A DNA stretch of 39,865 nt, from contig JAADIW010000065.1 in assembly GCA_013151115.1 (NCBI GenBank), positions 1-39,865 of the forward strand, written 5' to 3'. The stretch's first letter is position 1. Each line of letters begins with the position of its first letter. The position numbers and the translations under genes were made by a program. Of the stretch, positions 22,957 through 30,424 are shown piece after piece. The notes beneath the pieces are model-generated. The model was not told where the DNA came from. It did no database searches and saw only the letters and a list, made by a program, of their open reading frames with translations. Origin of the DNA: Caldisericota bacterium (GTDB lineage Bacteria; Bipolaricaulota; Bipolaricaulia; Bipolaricaulales; Bipolaricaulaceae).

Positions 22957-25158
22957 TCACATGAAGATGGGGTTCACCGGGAAGAGCGAGGCGAAGAGGA
23001 GCGAGATCACCGACATGAGCTTGATGAGGATGTCCAGCGAGGGCCCCACCGTGTCCTTGAGGGGGTCTCCCACGGTATCGCCCACCACGCTCGCCGCGTG
23101 GGCCTCGGATCCCTCGCCCCCGTAGTGGCCCAGCTCGATGTATTTCTTGGCGTTGTCCATCGCCCCTCCGGAGTTGGCACAGAAGATAGCGAGCTGGATC
23201 GCCGACAGCAGCGCGCCGAACAGCAACCCCGCCAGGGCGTACCGCCCGAACACGATCCCCACGAACAGCGGCGTCACCACCGCGATCACGGCGGGGAGGG
23301 TCATGTTCTTCAGGGCACCCCCGGCGGTGATGGAAATGCAGCGCTTGTAGTCGGCCACGGTCTCCCCGGTGAGGATCCCCGGGTTCTCCTTGAACTGGCG
23401 CCGGATCTCGAGGACGAGGACGTCCGCGGTGCGGGTGACCCCCCGGATGAGGATCGCCGAGAACACGTAGGGGAGCATCGCCCCCACGATCAGGCCGCCG
23501 ATCACCCACGGGCCGACCGAGATGAGCTGCCCGATGGGCGAGAGGGAGGGGTGGATCTCGCCGATCAGGGGCACCTGGGGTGGGAGCACCTGCTCCGCCG
23601 ACCCGATGGCGGACCAGAGGTACGAGGCGATGAGCCCCAGCGCCGCGAACGCCGCCGATCCGATGGCGAACCCCTTTCCGATGGCGGCGGTGGTGTTCCC
23701 CACGGCGTCCAGTTGGTCGGTGCGCTCCCGTACCTCCTTGGGGAGCTTCGCCATGGTGGCGATCCCGCCCGCGTTATCGGCCACCGGCCCGTAGGAGTCG
23801 ATGGACACGTTCATCCCCACGAACGAGAGCATCCCCGCGGCGGTGAACGCCACCCCGAGGAGGTTCCCGATGTAATACGCCAGGATCGTGGCGCCCACGA
23901 GCACGAGCACGGGCCAGAAGGTGGACAGCATCCCCACCGCCAGGCCGCTCGCCACCCCCACCCCGGGGCCCGCTTGGTTCGCCTCGGCGAGCTCCAGGGT
24001 AGGCTTGTATTTGTAGGAGGTGTAGTACTCCGAGAGCCTCCCGATGGCCACCCCGGCCACGAGGCCCAGGAGCACGGTGAAGAAGGGGACGAAGTTCGTC
24101 GGCGAGAGCCAGGAGATGATCAGGGCGAACACGGCCGTCAACGTCGCCGAGATCACCAACCCGTCGGAGAGGGCCCGCTGGGGATCGCTCCCGCTGCGCG
24201 AGCGGATGTAGAGGATCCCGAGCCACGAGGCGAACGTGCCGCCGGCCACCATGAGGACCGGGAGCAGGATGAGCCACCAGTACTGGGCCGCCCCTACATC
24301 GGTGGAGAGCCCGAACTTCTCGAGGATGTCCCCGATGCCGGGGTTGTGGCGGCCGACGTAGATGTAAAGGGCCATGACGATCACGGAGATGATGGAGCCG
24401 ATGAAGGACTCGAGGAGGTCCGCCCCCAGTCCCCCCACGTCGCCCACGTTGTCTCCCACGTTGTCGGCGATGGTGGCGGGGTTGCGGGGGTCATCCTCGG
24501 GGATCTTGGCCTCCACCTTGCCCACGATGTCGGCGGCCATATCGGCGGCCTTGGTGTAGATCCCTCCCCCCACGCGGTCGAACAGGGCCACCAACGAGGC
24601 CCCCGCCGAGTAGGCGGAGACGATCAGCGCCCCCTTGATGAAGTTCACCCCCGCCGCCTTTATGCCGAAGAGGTACTTGGTGTGGATGGCGAGGCTCTGG
24701 GGGTCGAACTCACGGCGGAAGAGGGCCAGCACGATGAGGAGCCCCCCCAGGGCGAGGCCCGCCACCGCCAGGCCCATGACGCTGCCCCCGGAGAAGGAGA
24801 CCCGGAGGGCGTCCTTCAGGGATTTCCGCGCCGCCTCGGTGGTGGGGGCGTTTGCCAGGGTGGCGGCGTTCATCCCGATGAACCCCGCCGCCATGGAGAA
24901 GAACGCCCCGATCCAGAACGAGAGCGCCACCTCCCAGTAGAAGAGGATCCAGAGGATTACCCCGATGGCCACGATGGCGATGGTCATGTGCTTGGCCTCT
25001 TCGATCATGAAGGTCATGGCGCCCTCGCGGATGTAGGTCTGGATCTCCTTCATCCGCTCCGTCCCGCGGGGTTGGCGGGCCACATAGGCGTTGTAGTAGG
25101 CCGCGCTTCCCAAAGCGAGGAGCGAAATCAGACCACTGACGACAATCAAGGCTGTCAT
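22957..25158 (-). CDS. hppA: Membrane-bound ion-translocating pyrophosphatase, K+-dependent type
   Basis: A 733-residue protein with about 16 membrane segments that couples pyrophosphate hydrolysis to pumping H+ or Na+ out of the cytoplasm. The substrate-site motifs are intact: GGGIYTKAADMAADIVGKVE, EDDPRNPATIADNVGDNVGD and the C-terminal GGAMDNAKKYIE with SVVGDTVGDPLKDTVGPS. GNTTAAIGKG (487-496) has Ala and Gly at the two positions where K+-independent enzymes carry Lys and Thr, so it should need potassium. The gate glutamate appears in GADLLESF. Within the K+-dependent clade both Na+ and H+ pumps exist, so the ion is undecided. AAGGAGG precedes ATG 25158. It is a single-gene unit. Confidence 0.95.
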   Translation of the reverse strand: MTALIVVSGLISLLALGSAAYYNAYVARQPRGTERMKEIQTYIREGAMTFMIEEAKHMTIAIVAIGVILWILFYWEVALSFWIGAFFSMAAGFIGMNAATLANAPTTEAARKSLKDALRVSFSGGSVMGLAVAGLALGGLLIVLALFRREFDPQSLAIHTKYLFGIKAAGVNFIKGALIVSAYSAGASLVALFDRVGGGIYTKAADMAADIVGKVEAKIPEDDPRNPATIADNVGDNVGDVGGLGADLLESFIGSIISVIVMALYIYVGRHNPGIGDILEKFGLSTDVGAAQYWWLILLPVLMVAGGTFASWLGILYIRSRSGSDPQRALSDGLVISATLTAVFALIISWLSPTNFVPFFTVLLGLVAGVAIGRLSEYYTSYKYKPTLELAEANQAGPGVGVASGLAVGMLSTFWPVLVLVGATILAYYIGNLLGVAFTAAGMLSFVGMNVSIDSYGPVADNAGGIATMAKLPKEVRERTDQLDAVGNTTAAIGKGFAIGSAAFAALGLIASYLWSAIGSAEQVLPPQVPLIGEIHPSLSPIGQLISVGPWVIGGLIVGAMLPYVFSAILIRGVTRTADVLVLEIRRQFKENPGILTGETVADYKRCISITAGGALKNMTLPAVIAVVTPLFVGIVFGRYALAGLLFGALLSAIQLAIFCANSGGAMDNAKKYIELGHYGGEGSEAHAASVVGDTVGDPLKDTVGPSLDILIKLMSVISLLFASLFPVNPIFM

Positions 25159-25204
25159 CTATCCCCTCCTTCCCTCGGTGTGACCCGGTTCGCAAAGGAC
25201 CCCC

Positions 25205-25241
25205 AATTTATCGCCCGGATTTCGTGGCTGCAAGCGCTTGC
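25205..25241 (-). promoter_or_regulatory. hppA promoter overlapped by a 12-bp palindrome
   Basis: On the minus strand TTGCAG (25233-25228), a 17-base spacer and TAAATT (25210-25205) form a fair promoter. The perfect palindrome GCAAGCGCTTGC (25230-25241) covers part of the -35 box and could be an operator. Confidence 0.45.
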
Positions 25242-25440
25242 GGTTATCCGCGCCCCCGGAGGCAGCGGGACGGCGTCGCCCATGCTCCCCCGGGGCCCGG
25301 GGCGGACCGCATGTGCGGCTTGCCGCCCGTTCCCGTGGACATCTGTCCGTAAAGGTTGCGACAAACCGACCCCACCCACAACCCATCTTCCCGTGTGGGC
25401 CCCCGGGCCCCCGCTTAGGCTGGGGTCGACGCCCGTGTGA
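25242..25440. other. Intergenic region between hppA and the coiled-coil gene
   Basis: About 200 bases with no convincing ORF. It holds three 12-bp inverted repeats with 5-bp arms and 2-base centres: CCGCA-TG-TGCGG (25307-25318), GCGGC-TT-GCCGC (25315-25326, overlapping the first) and GGACA-TC-TGTCC (25337-25348). Such short dyads are expected at this base composition. I find no strong promoter for the plus-strand gene. Confidence 0.35.
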
Positions 25441-25452
25441 AAGGAGGGGGTT

Positions 25453-26316
25453 GTGAATATGAAGAAAATCCTCATGTTGGCCCTGCTGGGGGCGAGCCTG
25501 GGGGTCGCGGCCTTCGCCCAGAAGGCCGAGGGGCCCGCCGGGGCCGCCCTCCCACCGGCCGAGGAAGAGATCACCGTCATGGAATCCGCCTTCGGCGAGG
25601 TGGTCGAATTCTTCTCCGCGTTCATCACGGAGATCAAGGGCGCCATCGCGTCGCTGAACGCCGAGGACGACGAGCTCAACGCCAAGTACCAGGCCCTCGC
25701 GGTCCAGCTGAAGGACCTGGAGGCCAAGATCATCCAGCTCAAGATGGTCTGCGACCAGGTTCCGGGGCTCTCCGACCGGGTCTCCTCACTGGAGGAGACG
25801 GTGAAGAGCCTCGCCGACGCCATCTCCACCAATTCCGTCCGCATCGAGGAGCTCCGCCAGAAGCTCGGGTCCCTGGAGGATTCCCTCACCGCGATGATCG
25901 AGGAACTCAGGGCAAAACAGGACCAGATCGCCGCCCAGGTGGCGGATCACGAGGCGCGCATCAAGCGCTTGGAGGACCAGGATCTGGGACGCCTGCAGCG
26001 GCGGGTGCTGGCCCTCGAGCAGGCGGTGCAGGCCCTGCAGGCCAAGATCGAGAACAACCGCACCAAGATCGAGGGCTTCGAGGCCTCGCTGGCCGACCTC
26101 GCGGGGAGGATCTCCTCGCTGGAGGGCGGGTTGGGCGACGTGAGCGCCCGGATGGACGCGCTCGAGTCGTCGTTCGCGACGTTCCAAAGCGACACCGACG
26201 CCAAGCTTCAGGAGCTCCAGGGGGCCCTGGGCGGGGCCCAGGGGATGGCCATCCTCGCCCTGCTCGTGGCACTTGGCTCGCTGGCCCTCTACTTCCTCGG
26301 CGGCACCGGCGGTTGA
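25453..26316 (+). CDS. Exported coiled-coil protein with C-terminal membrane segment
   Basis: A 287-residue protein I cannot assign to a named family. A signal peptide covers about residues 3-22, probably cut after AFA. Residues about 60-255 are nearly continuous heptad-repeat coiled coil, rich in Leu, Glu, Lys and Ala and without Pro in its main part. A hydrophobic segment (about 263-283, AILALLVALGSLALYFL) and GGTGG end the chain. This layout, a rod outside the cytoplasm anchored at its C-terminus, recalls the Omp-alpha spacer proteins of Thermotogae, but there is no N-terminal S-layer-homology domain. The start is GTG 25453 or ATG 25459; AAGGAGGGGG precedes both. It is a single-gene unit with its own terminator. 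Confidence 0.75.
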   Translation: MNMKKILMLALLGASLGVAAFAQKAEGPAGAALPPAEEEITVMESAFGEVVEFFSAFITEIKGAIASLNAEDDELNAKYQALAVQLKDLEAKIIQLKMVCDQVPGLSDRVSSLEETVKSLADAISTNSVRIEELRQKLGSLEDSLTAMIEELRAKQDQIAAQVADHEARIKRLEDQDLGRLQRRVLALEQAVQALQAKIENNRTKIEGFEASLADLAGRISSLEGGLGDVSARMDALESSFATFQSDTDAKLQELQGALGGAQGMAILALLVALGSLALYFLGGTGG

Positions 26317-26324
26317 CCATCGGC

Positions 26325-26360
26325 GGGGGAGGGGGAACGCCGTTTTCCCTCCCCCTTTTT
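26325..26360 (+). terminator. Intrinsic terminator after the coiled-coil gene
   Basis: A 13-bp purine/pyrimidine stem (arms 26325-26337 and 26343-26355, with two G-T pairs, loop CGCCG) is followed by TTTTT. It is a textbook terminator 8 bases after the stop. Confidence 0.92.
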
Positions 26361-26387
26361 GCTGTCCCGGGACACAAGCGTTATAGT
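26359..26387 (+). promoter_or_regulatory. Promoter of the smc-scpA-scpB operon
   Basis: TTGCTG (26359-26364), a 17-base spacer and TATAGT (26382-26387). The -35 begins in the T-tract of the preceding terminator. Confidence 0.5.
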
Positions 26388-26413
26388 CATCACGCAGACT
26401 TCGGAGGCCGAGG

Positions 26414-26524
26414 ATGAAACGTCCTAAACCGCTCTCGCGTGCCCGAAAAGGTTCACACCCCGCGGCCGCCCCCGGCGGTGGGGCGGGGCAGGGGGGCCGG
26501 TGCGCCCCGATCGAGGAGAGATGA
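26414..26524 (+). CDS. Candidate 36-residue ORF coupled to smc
   Basis: A 36-codon ORF starts at ATG 26414 with GGAGG six bases upstream, about 20 bases after the predicted transcription start, and ends with a TGA that overlaps the smc start (ATGA). The N-terminus is very basic (MKRPKPLSRARKG) and the rest is Ala/Gly/Pro-rich. I do not recognise it. It could be a real small protein, or a leader whose translation delivers ribosomes to smc, whose own site (GAGGAG) is close and modest. Confidence 0.35.
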   Translation: MKRPKPLSRARKGSHPAAAPGGGAGQGGRCAPIEER

Positions 26525-29010
26525 GGACCTATATCAAACGCCTCACCATCCAGGGATTCAAGTCCTTCGGCCGCAGGACCACGATCCCCTTCTACCCCGG
26601 TTTCACCGCCATCGTGGGCGAGAACGGGACCGGGAAGTCCAACATCCTGGACGCCATCACCTTCGTGATGGGGTACCGGTCCCGGGCCCTGCGGGCCGGG
26701 AGGATCGAACACCTCCTCTACACTAGCCCCAAGGGGGCCACGGTCCCGGAGGCGGAGGTCTCGCTGGTGCTCGACAACTCCGCCGGGACCTTCGACGAGC
26801 TCCTCCCGGAGCACGCGGACGAGGTAGTGATCTCCCGCCGCATCACCGCCAGCTCCTCCACCTATCGGATCATGGGGAAGGTGGCGGCGGCGGGCGACGT
26901 GGAGCGGCTCCTCTCCCTGGCCGATATCGAGCCGGGGGGCTACTACATCGTGGAGCAGGGGATGGTCACCGAGGTCCTCGAGCGCTCCCCCAAGCGCCGC
27001 CGGGAGCTGATCGAGGAGGTGGCGGGGATCTCCTCCTACGAGGACCGCAAGTCCAAGGCCATCGCCGAGCTCGCCCAGGTGAAGGAACGCCTGAACGCCT
27101 CGCGGATCCTCCTCGCCGAACGCAGACGACATCTGGTGGAGTTACACCGCGAGCGGGAGGCGGCCCTCAAATACCGGGAGCTCGAGGCGGAACGCGATCG
27201 CGTGTTGGCCACCCTCAAGTACCTCCGGTTCCGCGAGCTGAAGGGGGCGGAGGAGAGGTTGAAGGAGGAGCTCGGCCGCCTCCGAGCGGAGGCGGAGCGC
27301 CTCGCCCGCGAGGTGGCGGACCTCGACCGGAGGATCGAGGAGATCGAGTGGGAGCTCAAGGAGAGGGAGGAGGACCGAGGTGAGGACCCCGAGGCCGAGG
27401 TCCTGGGGCTCATCCAACGGGTGGAGCGGCTGCGGGGGGAGCTCGCCGCCAGGGAGGCGGAGACCAGGGCCAAGGAACGCGAGATCCGCTCGCTCACCGA
27501 GGCGCTGGAGGAGCTGAAGCGCCTCTCGCCCCCGCCGCGGCGCCTCCCCGAGGCGGTGCAGGAGATCCTCGCCCTGGGATGGGAGGGGGTGCTGGGGGCC
27601 CTGGGGGACCTCGGGGAAGTGCCCCCGGACCTCGAGGTGGCCCTGGAGGCGGCCCTGGGCGGGCACGCCCACGACCTGGTGGTCACGACCCGCGATGTGG
27701 CGCTCCGTTGCGTCCAATACCTCAAGGAAAACGAGATCGGACGCGCCCGATTCCTCCCGCTGGACAAGCTCCTCCCGCCGCCGATCTCCCGGAAGGCCGA
27801 GGAACTCCTGGGAAGGGAGGGCGTGCTCGGGTTCCTGGTGGACCTCATCTCCTGCCCCGATGAGGTGCGGCCCGCCTTCCGCTACGTCCTCGCCGACACC
27901 CTGGTGGTGGAATCGCTGGAGGTGCTGCGGGACGTGGTGGGGGTACGTGCGGTGAGCCTGGACGGGGACCTCCTCGAGCGCGGCGGGGCGATAAGCGGGG
28001 GGTTCCGCCGGAAGCGCCCCCACCGGGGGCCCGACCTCTCGGGGAGGGCCGCCCAGATCGATCGCGCCAAGGCGGAGCTCGCCCGGCTCCAGGGGGAGGT
28101 GGCCCGGCTGCGCCGGGAGCTCGCCGCGGCCGAGGAGGAGCTCCATCGGGCGACGCTCCGCCAGGCCCAGCGCAAGAAGACCCGTTCCCGCAAGGAGGAC
28201 GAACTCTCCGGGCTCCGGGAGCGCCGCAAGGAGGCCTACCGGGCCTTGGAACGCGCCCGGGGACTGATCGCCCGCCACGAACGGGAGCTGGGCGAGATCC
28301 AGGGGAAGCTCACCGCCCTGGGCGAGGCCCCCGAACCCGAGGACCCGGCCGAGGGCTCCATCGGCGCCCTCCAGGCACGGCTGCGGGAACTGGAGGCACG
28401 GCTCTCCTCCTTCGGCCCCGTCAATATGCGGGCCATCGAGGAATACGAGGCGTACCTGACGGAATTCCAGGCGTTCAAGGAGAGGGTGCTCACCCTGGAA
28501 CGGGAGAAGCGGGAGATAGAGGCCCTGATCGGGGAGATCGAACGCCGCAAGCGGGAGAAGTTCCTCGCCACGCTGGAGGCGGTCTCGGCCGAACTCAACC
28601 GGCGGTTTGTGCAACTCTTCGGGGGCGGGGAGGCCGGGCTCTCCCTGGAGGACCCCGACGACCTGTCCTCGGGGCTGCTCGTACGGGCCCGCCCCCCGGG
28701 GAAGGAGCCCAAGCTCCTGGACGCCCTCTCCGGGGGGGAGAAGACGTTGGTGGCCATCGCCTTCGTCCTCGCCCTCTCCGAGGGGAAACCGGCCCCGTTC
28801 TACCTCTTCGACGAGGTGGACGCGGCGCTGGACAGGCCGAACTCGGAGCGGCTGGCGGGGCTCCTGCGGGAGATCGCCCGGGAGTCTCAGGTGATCGTGA
28901 TCTCCCACAACGAGGAGCTCATCCGCCACGCCGACCGGGTATACGGCGTGACCATGCGGGATGGCTCCTCGCGCGTCCTGGCGCTGGAGTTGGCGGGAAA
29001 TGCGCGTTGA
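26521..29010 (+). CDS. smc: Chromosome condensin ATPase SMC, short-armed
   Basis: The ATPase of the bacterial condensin that folds and segregates the chromosome. Walker A GENGTGKS (33-40), the Q-loop region, signature LSGGEK (736-741) and Walker B FYLFDEVDAALD (760-771) are intact, as is the pre-head motif SFGPVNMRAIEEY (630-642). A hinge domain lies at about 340-500. At 829 residues it is much shorter than the usual 1,150-1,200. The coiled-coil arms span only about 165-185 residues each, roughly half the common length, with a Pro/Glu break at about 601-612. ATG 26521 is chosen for GAGGAG just upstream. It overlaps scpA by 11 bp. Confidence 0.95.
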   Translation: MRTYIKRLTIQGFKSFGRRTTIPFYPGFTAIVGENGTGKSNILDAITFVMGYRSRALRAGRIEHLLYTSPKGATVPEAEVSLVLDNSAGTFDELLPEHADEVVISRRITASSSTYRIMGKVAAAGDVERLLSLADIEPGGYYIVEQGMVTEVLERSPKRRRELIEEVAGISSYEDRKSKAIAELAQVKERLNASRILLAERRRHLVELHREREAALKYRELEAERDRVLATLKYLRFRELKGAEERLKEELGRLRAEAERLAREVADLDRRIEEIEWELKEREEDRGEDPEAEVLGLIQRVERLRGELAAREAETRAKEREIRSLTEALEELKRLSPPPRRLPEAVQEILALGWEGVLGALGDLGEVPPDLEVALEAALGGHAHDLVVTTRDVALRCVQYLKENEIGRARFLPLDKLLPPPISRKAEELLGREGVLGFLVDLISCPDEVRPAFRYVLADTLVVESLEVLRDVVGVRAVSLDGDLLERGGAISGGFRRKRPHRGPDLSGRAAQIDRAKAELARLQGEVARLRRELAAAEEELHRATLRQAQRKKTRSRKEDELSGLRERRKEAYRALERARGLIARHERELGEIQGKLTALGEAPEPEDPAEGSIGALQARLRELEARLSSFGPVNMRAIEEYEAYLTEFQAFKERVLTLEREKREIEALIGEIERRKREKFLATLEAVSAELNRRFVQLFGGGEAGLSLEDPDDLSSGLLVRARPPGKEPKLLDALSGGEKTLVAIAFVLALSEGKPAPFYLFDEVDAALDRPNSERLAGLLREIARESQVIVISHNEELIRHADRVYGVTMRDGSSRVLALELAGNAR

Positions 29011-29728
29011 CATCACCCCGGAGCGGCTAGCACGTGCGGACTGGGACACGGTGCTCCGTGCCCTGACCGCCGATATGGACCCGTGGGACGTCGACTTGGT
29101 GGAGCTCGTGCGCCGGTTCCGGGCCTACCTCGCGGGGCTCCGGGCCCTCGAGCTCGAGGTGCCCGGCCGCATGGTCCTGGTGGGCTCGGTGCTCCTACGG
29201 CTCAAATCCGAGGTGCTCCAGGGGCTGAACGGGAGGAACGGCGCGGGAAACGGGAACGGCCACGGCGAGGGGGAGGCCCTGGTGGCCGCCGCCGAGGAGG
29301 CCGATTACCTCCCCGAGGAGGGGGTGTACATCTCCCCGGAGTTCCGGCTGCCGGTGGTGCGCCGCCCCCGCCGGAAGGTGACGCTGGCGGAGCTGGAGGA
29401 GGCCCTCCGCGCCGCCCTGGCGCAGGAGAAGCGCAAGCGCGGGCCCCGACGCCGCCGGTCCCAGGAGGTCCCGCTCCCCCAGGGCGAACCCTTCAGCGTC
29501 CGGGCACGCCGGCTCTTCAGGAAGCTCCTCTCCCTGGTGAACGGGAAGCGGGACATCCCCTTCGAGGCGCTCCTCTCCCGCCGGGACCCCGCGGAGACGG
29601 TGGCGCGGTTCATGGAGCTCCTGCACCTGGATGCGGAGGGGAAGGTGATCCTCACCCAACGCCGGTTCCTCGGCGAACTCATCGTGAGGGTCCCCGAGCA
29701 TGGGAAGAAACGCAAAGGCCGCCGTTGA
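29000..29728 (+). CDS. scpA: Condensin kleisin subunit ScpA
   Basis: The kleisin that bridges the SMC heads and binds ScpB. The 242-residue protein has the ScpA N-terminal segment MDPWDVDLVELVRRFRAYL and the helix MVLVGSVLLRLKSEVL that contacts the SMC neck. A low-complexity Asn/Gly/His stretch (about 75-92) and a basic middle (RPRRKVTLAELEEALRAAL, then KRKRGPRRRR) follow. The C-terminal winged helix is recognisable in ETVARFMELLHLDAEGKV and TQRRFLGELIV. ATG 29000 lies within the end of smc, and the gene overlaps scpB by 29 bp, so the three subunits are translationally coupled. Confidence 0.92.
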   Translation: MRVDITPERLARADWDTVLRALTADMDPWDVDLVELVRRFRAYLAGLRALELEVPGRMVLVGSVLLRLKSEVLQGLNGRNGAGNGNGHGEGEALVAAAEEADYLPEEGVYISPEFRLPVVRRPRRKVTLAELEEALRAALAQEKRKRGPRRRRSQEVPLPQGEPFSVRARRLFRKLLSLVNGKRDIPFEALLSRRDPAETVARFMELLHLDAEGKVILTQRRFLGELIVRVPEHGKKRKGRR

Positions 29729-30194
29729 GGCGGCGCTGTTCGTGGCCACGAAACCCCTCTCCCTGGGGGAGCTCTCCCGGGGCCTACGCCTCCCGGAGGA
29801 CCGGGTCTACGCCGCGCTGGAGGAGATCGCGGCGGAGCTCGAGAAAGAGGGAAAACCCTACAGGCTGGTCAGGAAATCCGGGGGATACGTGCTCGAGCTC
29901 CTGGAGGAGTACGCGGAGCTCGTGCGCCCCTTCGCCCCCGGGGGGGACATCCCCGAGCCGATCCTCCGTACCCTCGCCCTGATCGCCTACCGCGGCCCCA
30001 TAACCCAGGCAGAGGTGGTGCGGATCAGAGGCCAGCGCGCCTACGCCCACATAAAGGACCTCGTGGCCCGCGGCTTCGTGCGCGCCCGGAAGGAGGGCAA
30101 CACCAAGGTCCTCGAGGTGACGGAGGAGTTCCTCGAGTACTTCGGGCTCGAATCCCCCGGGGAATTCCGCGCCCCACACGAGGGCCCGGCGTGA
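29700..30194 (+). CDS. scpB: Condensin accessory subunit ScpB
   Basis: Dimeric double winged-helix protein that binds the middle of ScpA and supports SMC loading. The 164-residue protein shows the first wing in AAVEAALFVATKPLSLGELSR and the second in LRTLALIAYRGPITQAEVVRIRG, followed by IKDLVARGFVRARKEGNTKVLEVTEEFLEYFGL, the ScpB signature. The length is slightly below the usual 180-200, because the C-terminal tail is short. It is the last gene of the condensin operon and converges on the chloride-channel gene, with about 40 bases between the stops. Confidence 0.94.
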   Translation: MGRNAKAAVEAALFVATKPLSLGELSRGLRLPEDRVYAALEEIAAELEKEGKPYRLVRKSGGYVLELLEEYAELVRPFAPGGDIPEPILRTLALIAYRGPITQAEVVRIRGQRAYAHIKDLVARGFVRARKEGNTKVLEVTEEFLEYFGLESPGEFRAPHEGPA

Positions 30195-30198
30195 GCCG

Positions 30199-30215
30199 CC
30201 CGCGCCGGACGCGGG
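30199..30215. repeat. Hairpin between scpB and the chloride channel
   Basis: CCCGCG (30199-30204) pairs with CGCGGG (30210-30215) around a 5-base loop, just after the scpB stop. There is no T-tract, so terminator function is uncertain. Confidence 0.4.
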
Positions 30216-30235
30216 AGCCGAGAGCCCCATGGGGA

Positions 30236-30424
30236 TCACTCGCCCCAGCCGATGCGGGCGACGATGTCGGAGAGGGAGAGGAAGCCCACGATCCGGCCCG
30301 GATCCTCCCGGGCCACCACCGGCAGCCGTCCCACCCCGCTCCGCCGGAGCTTCTCCCACACCCGGTCCAGCGGCTCGTCAGGGTAGGCCACGACGGGGTT
30401 TCGCACCGCGATCTCGCCCAGGCC
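30236..30424 (-). pseudogene. Out-of-frame second CBS domain of the ClC protein
   Basis: Directly after the first CBS domain the reading frame changes. In the shifted frame the minus strand encodes LGEIAVRNPVVAYPDEPLD and then RSGVGRLPVVAREDPGR and IVGFLSLSDIVARIGW, a clear second CBS half ending at TGA 30238-30236. Removing one C from GGCC at 30421-30424 would restore a continuous protein. It is either a real mutation, a sequencing/assembly error or, less likely, programmed frameshifting. Confidence 0.8.

Noticed and set aside
22939..25440. Plus-strand open frame of over 800 codons opposite hppA.
   Set aside because: It mirrors the hppA codons and has no recognisable domain or ribosome site.
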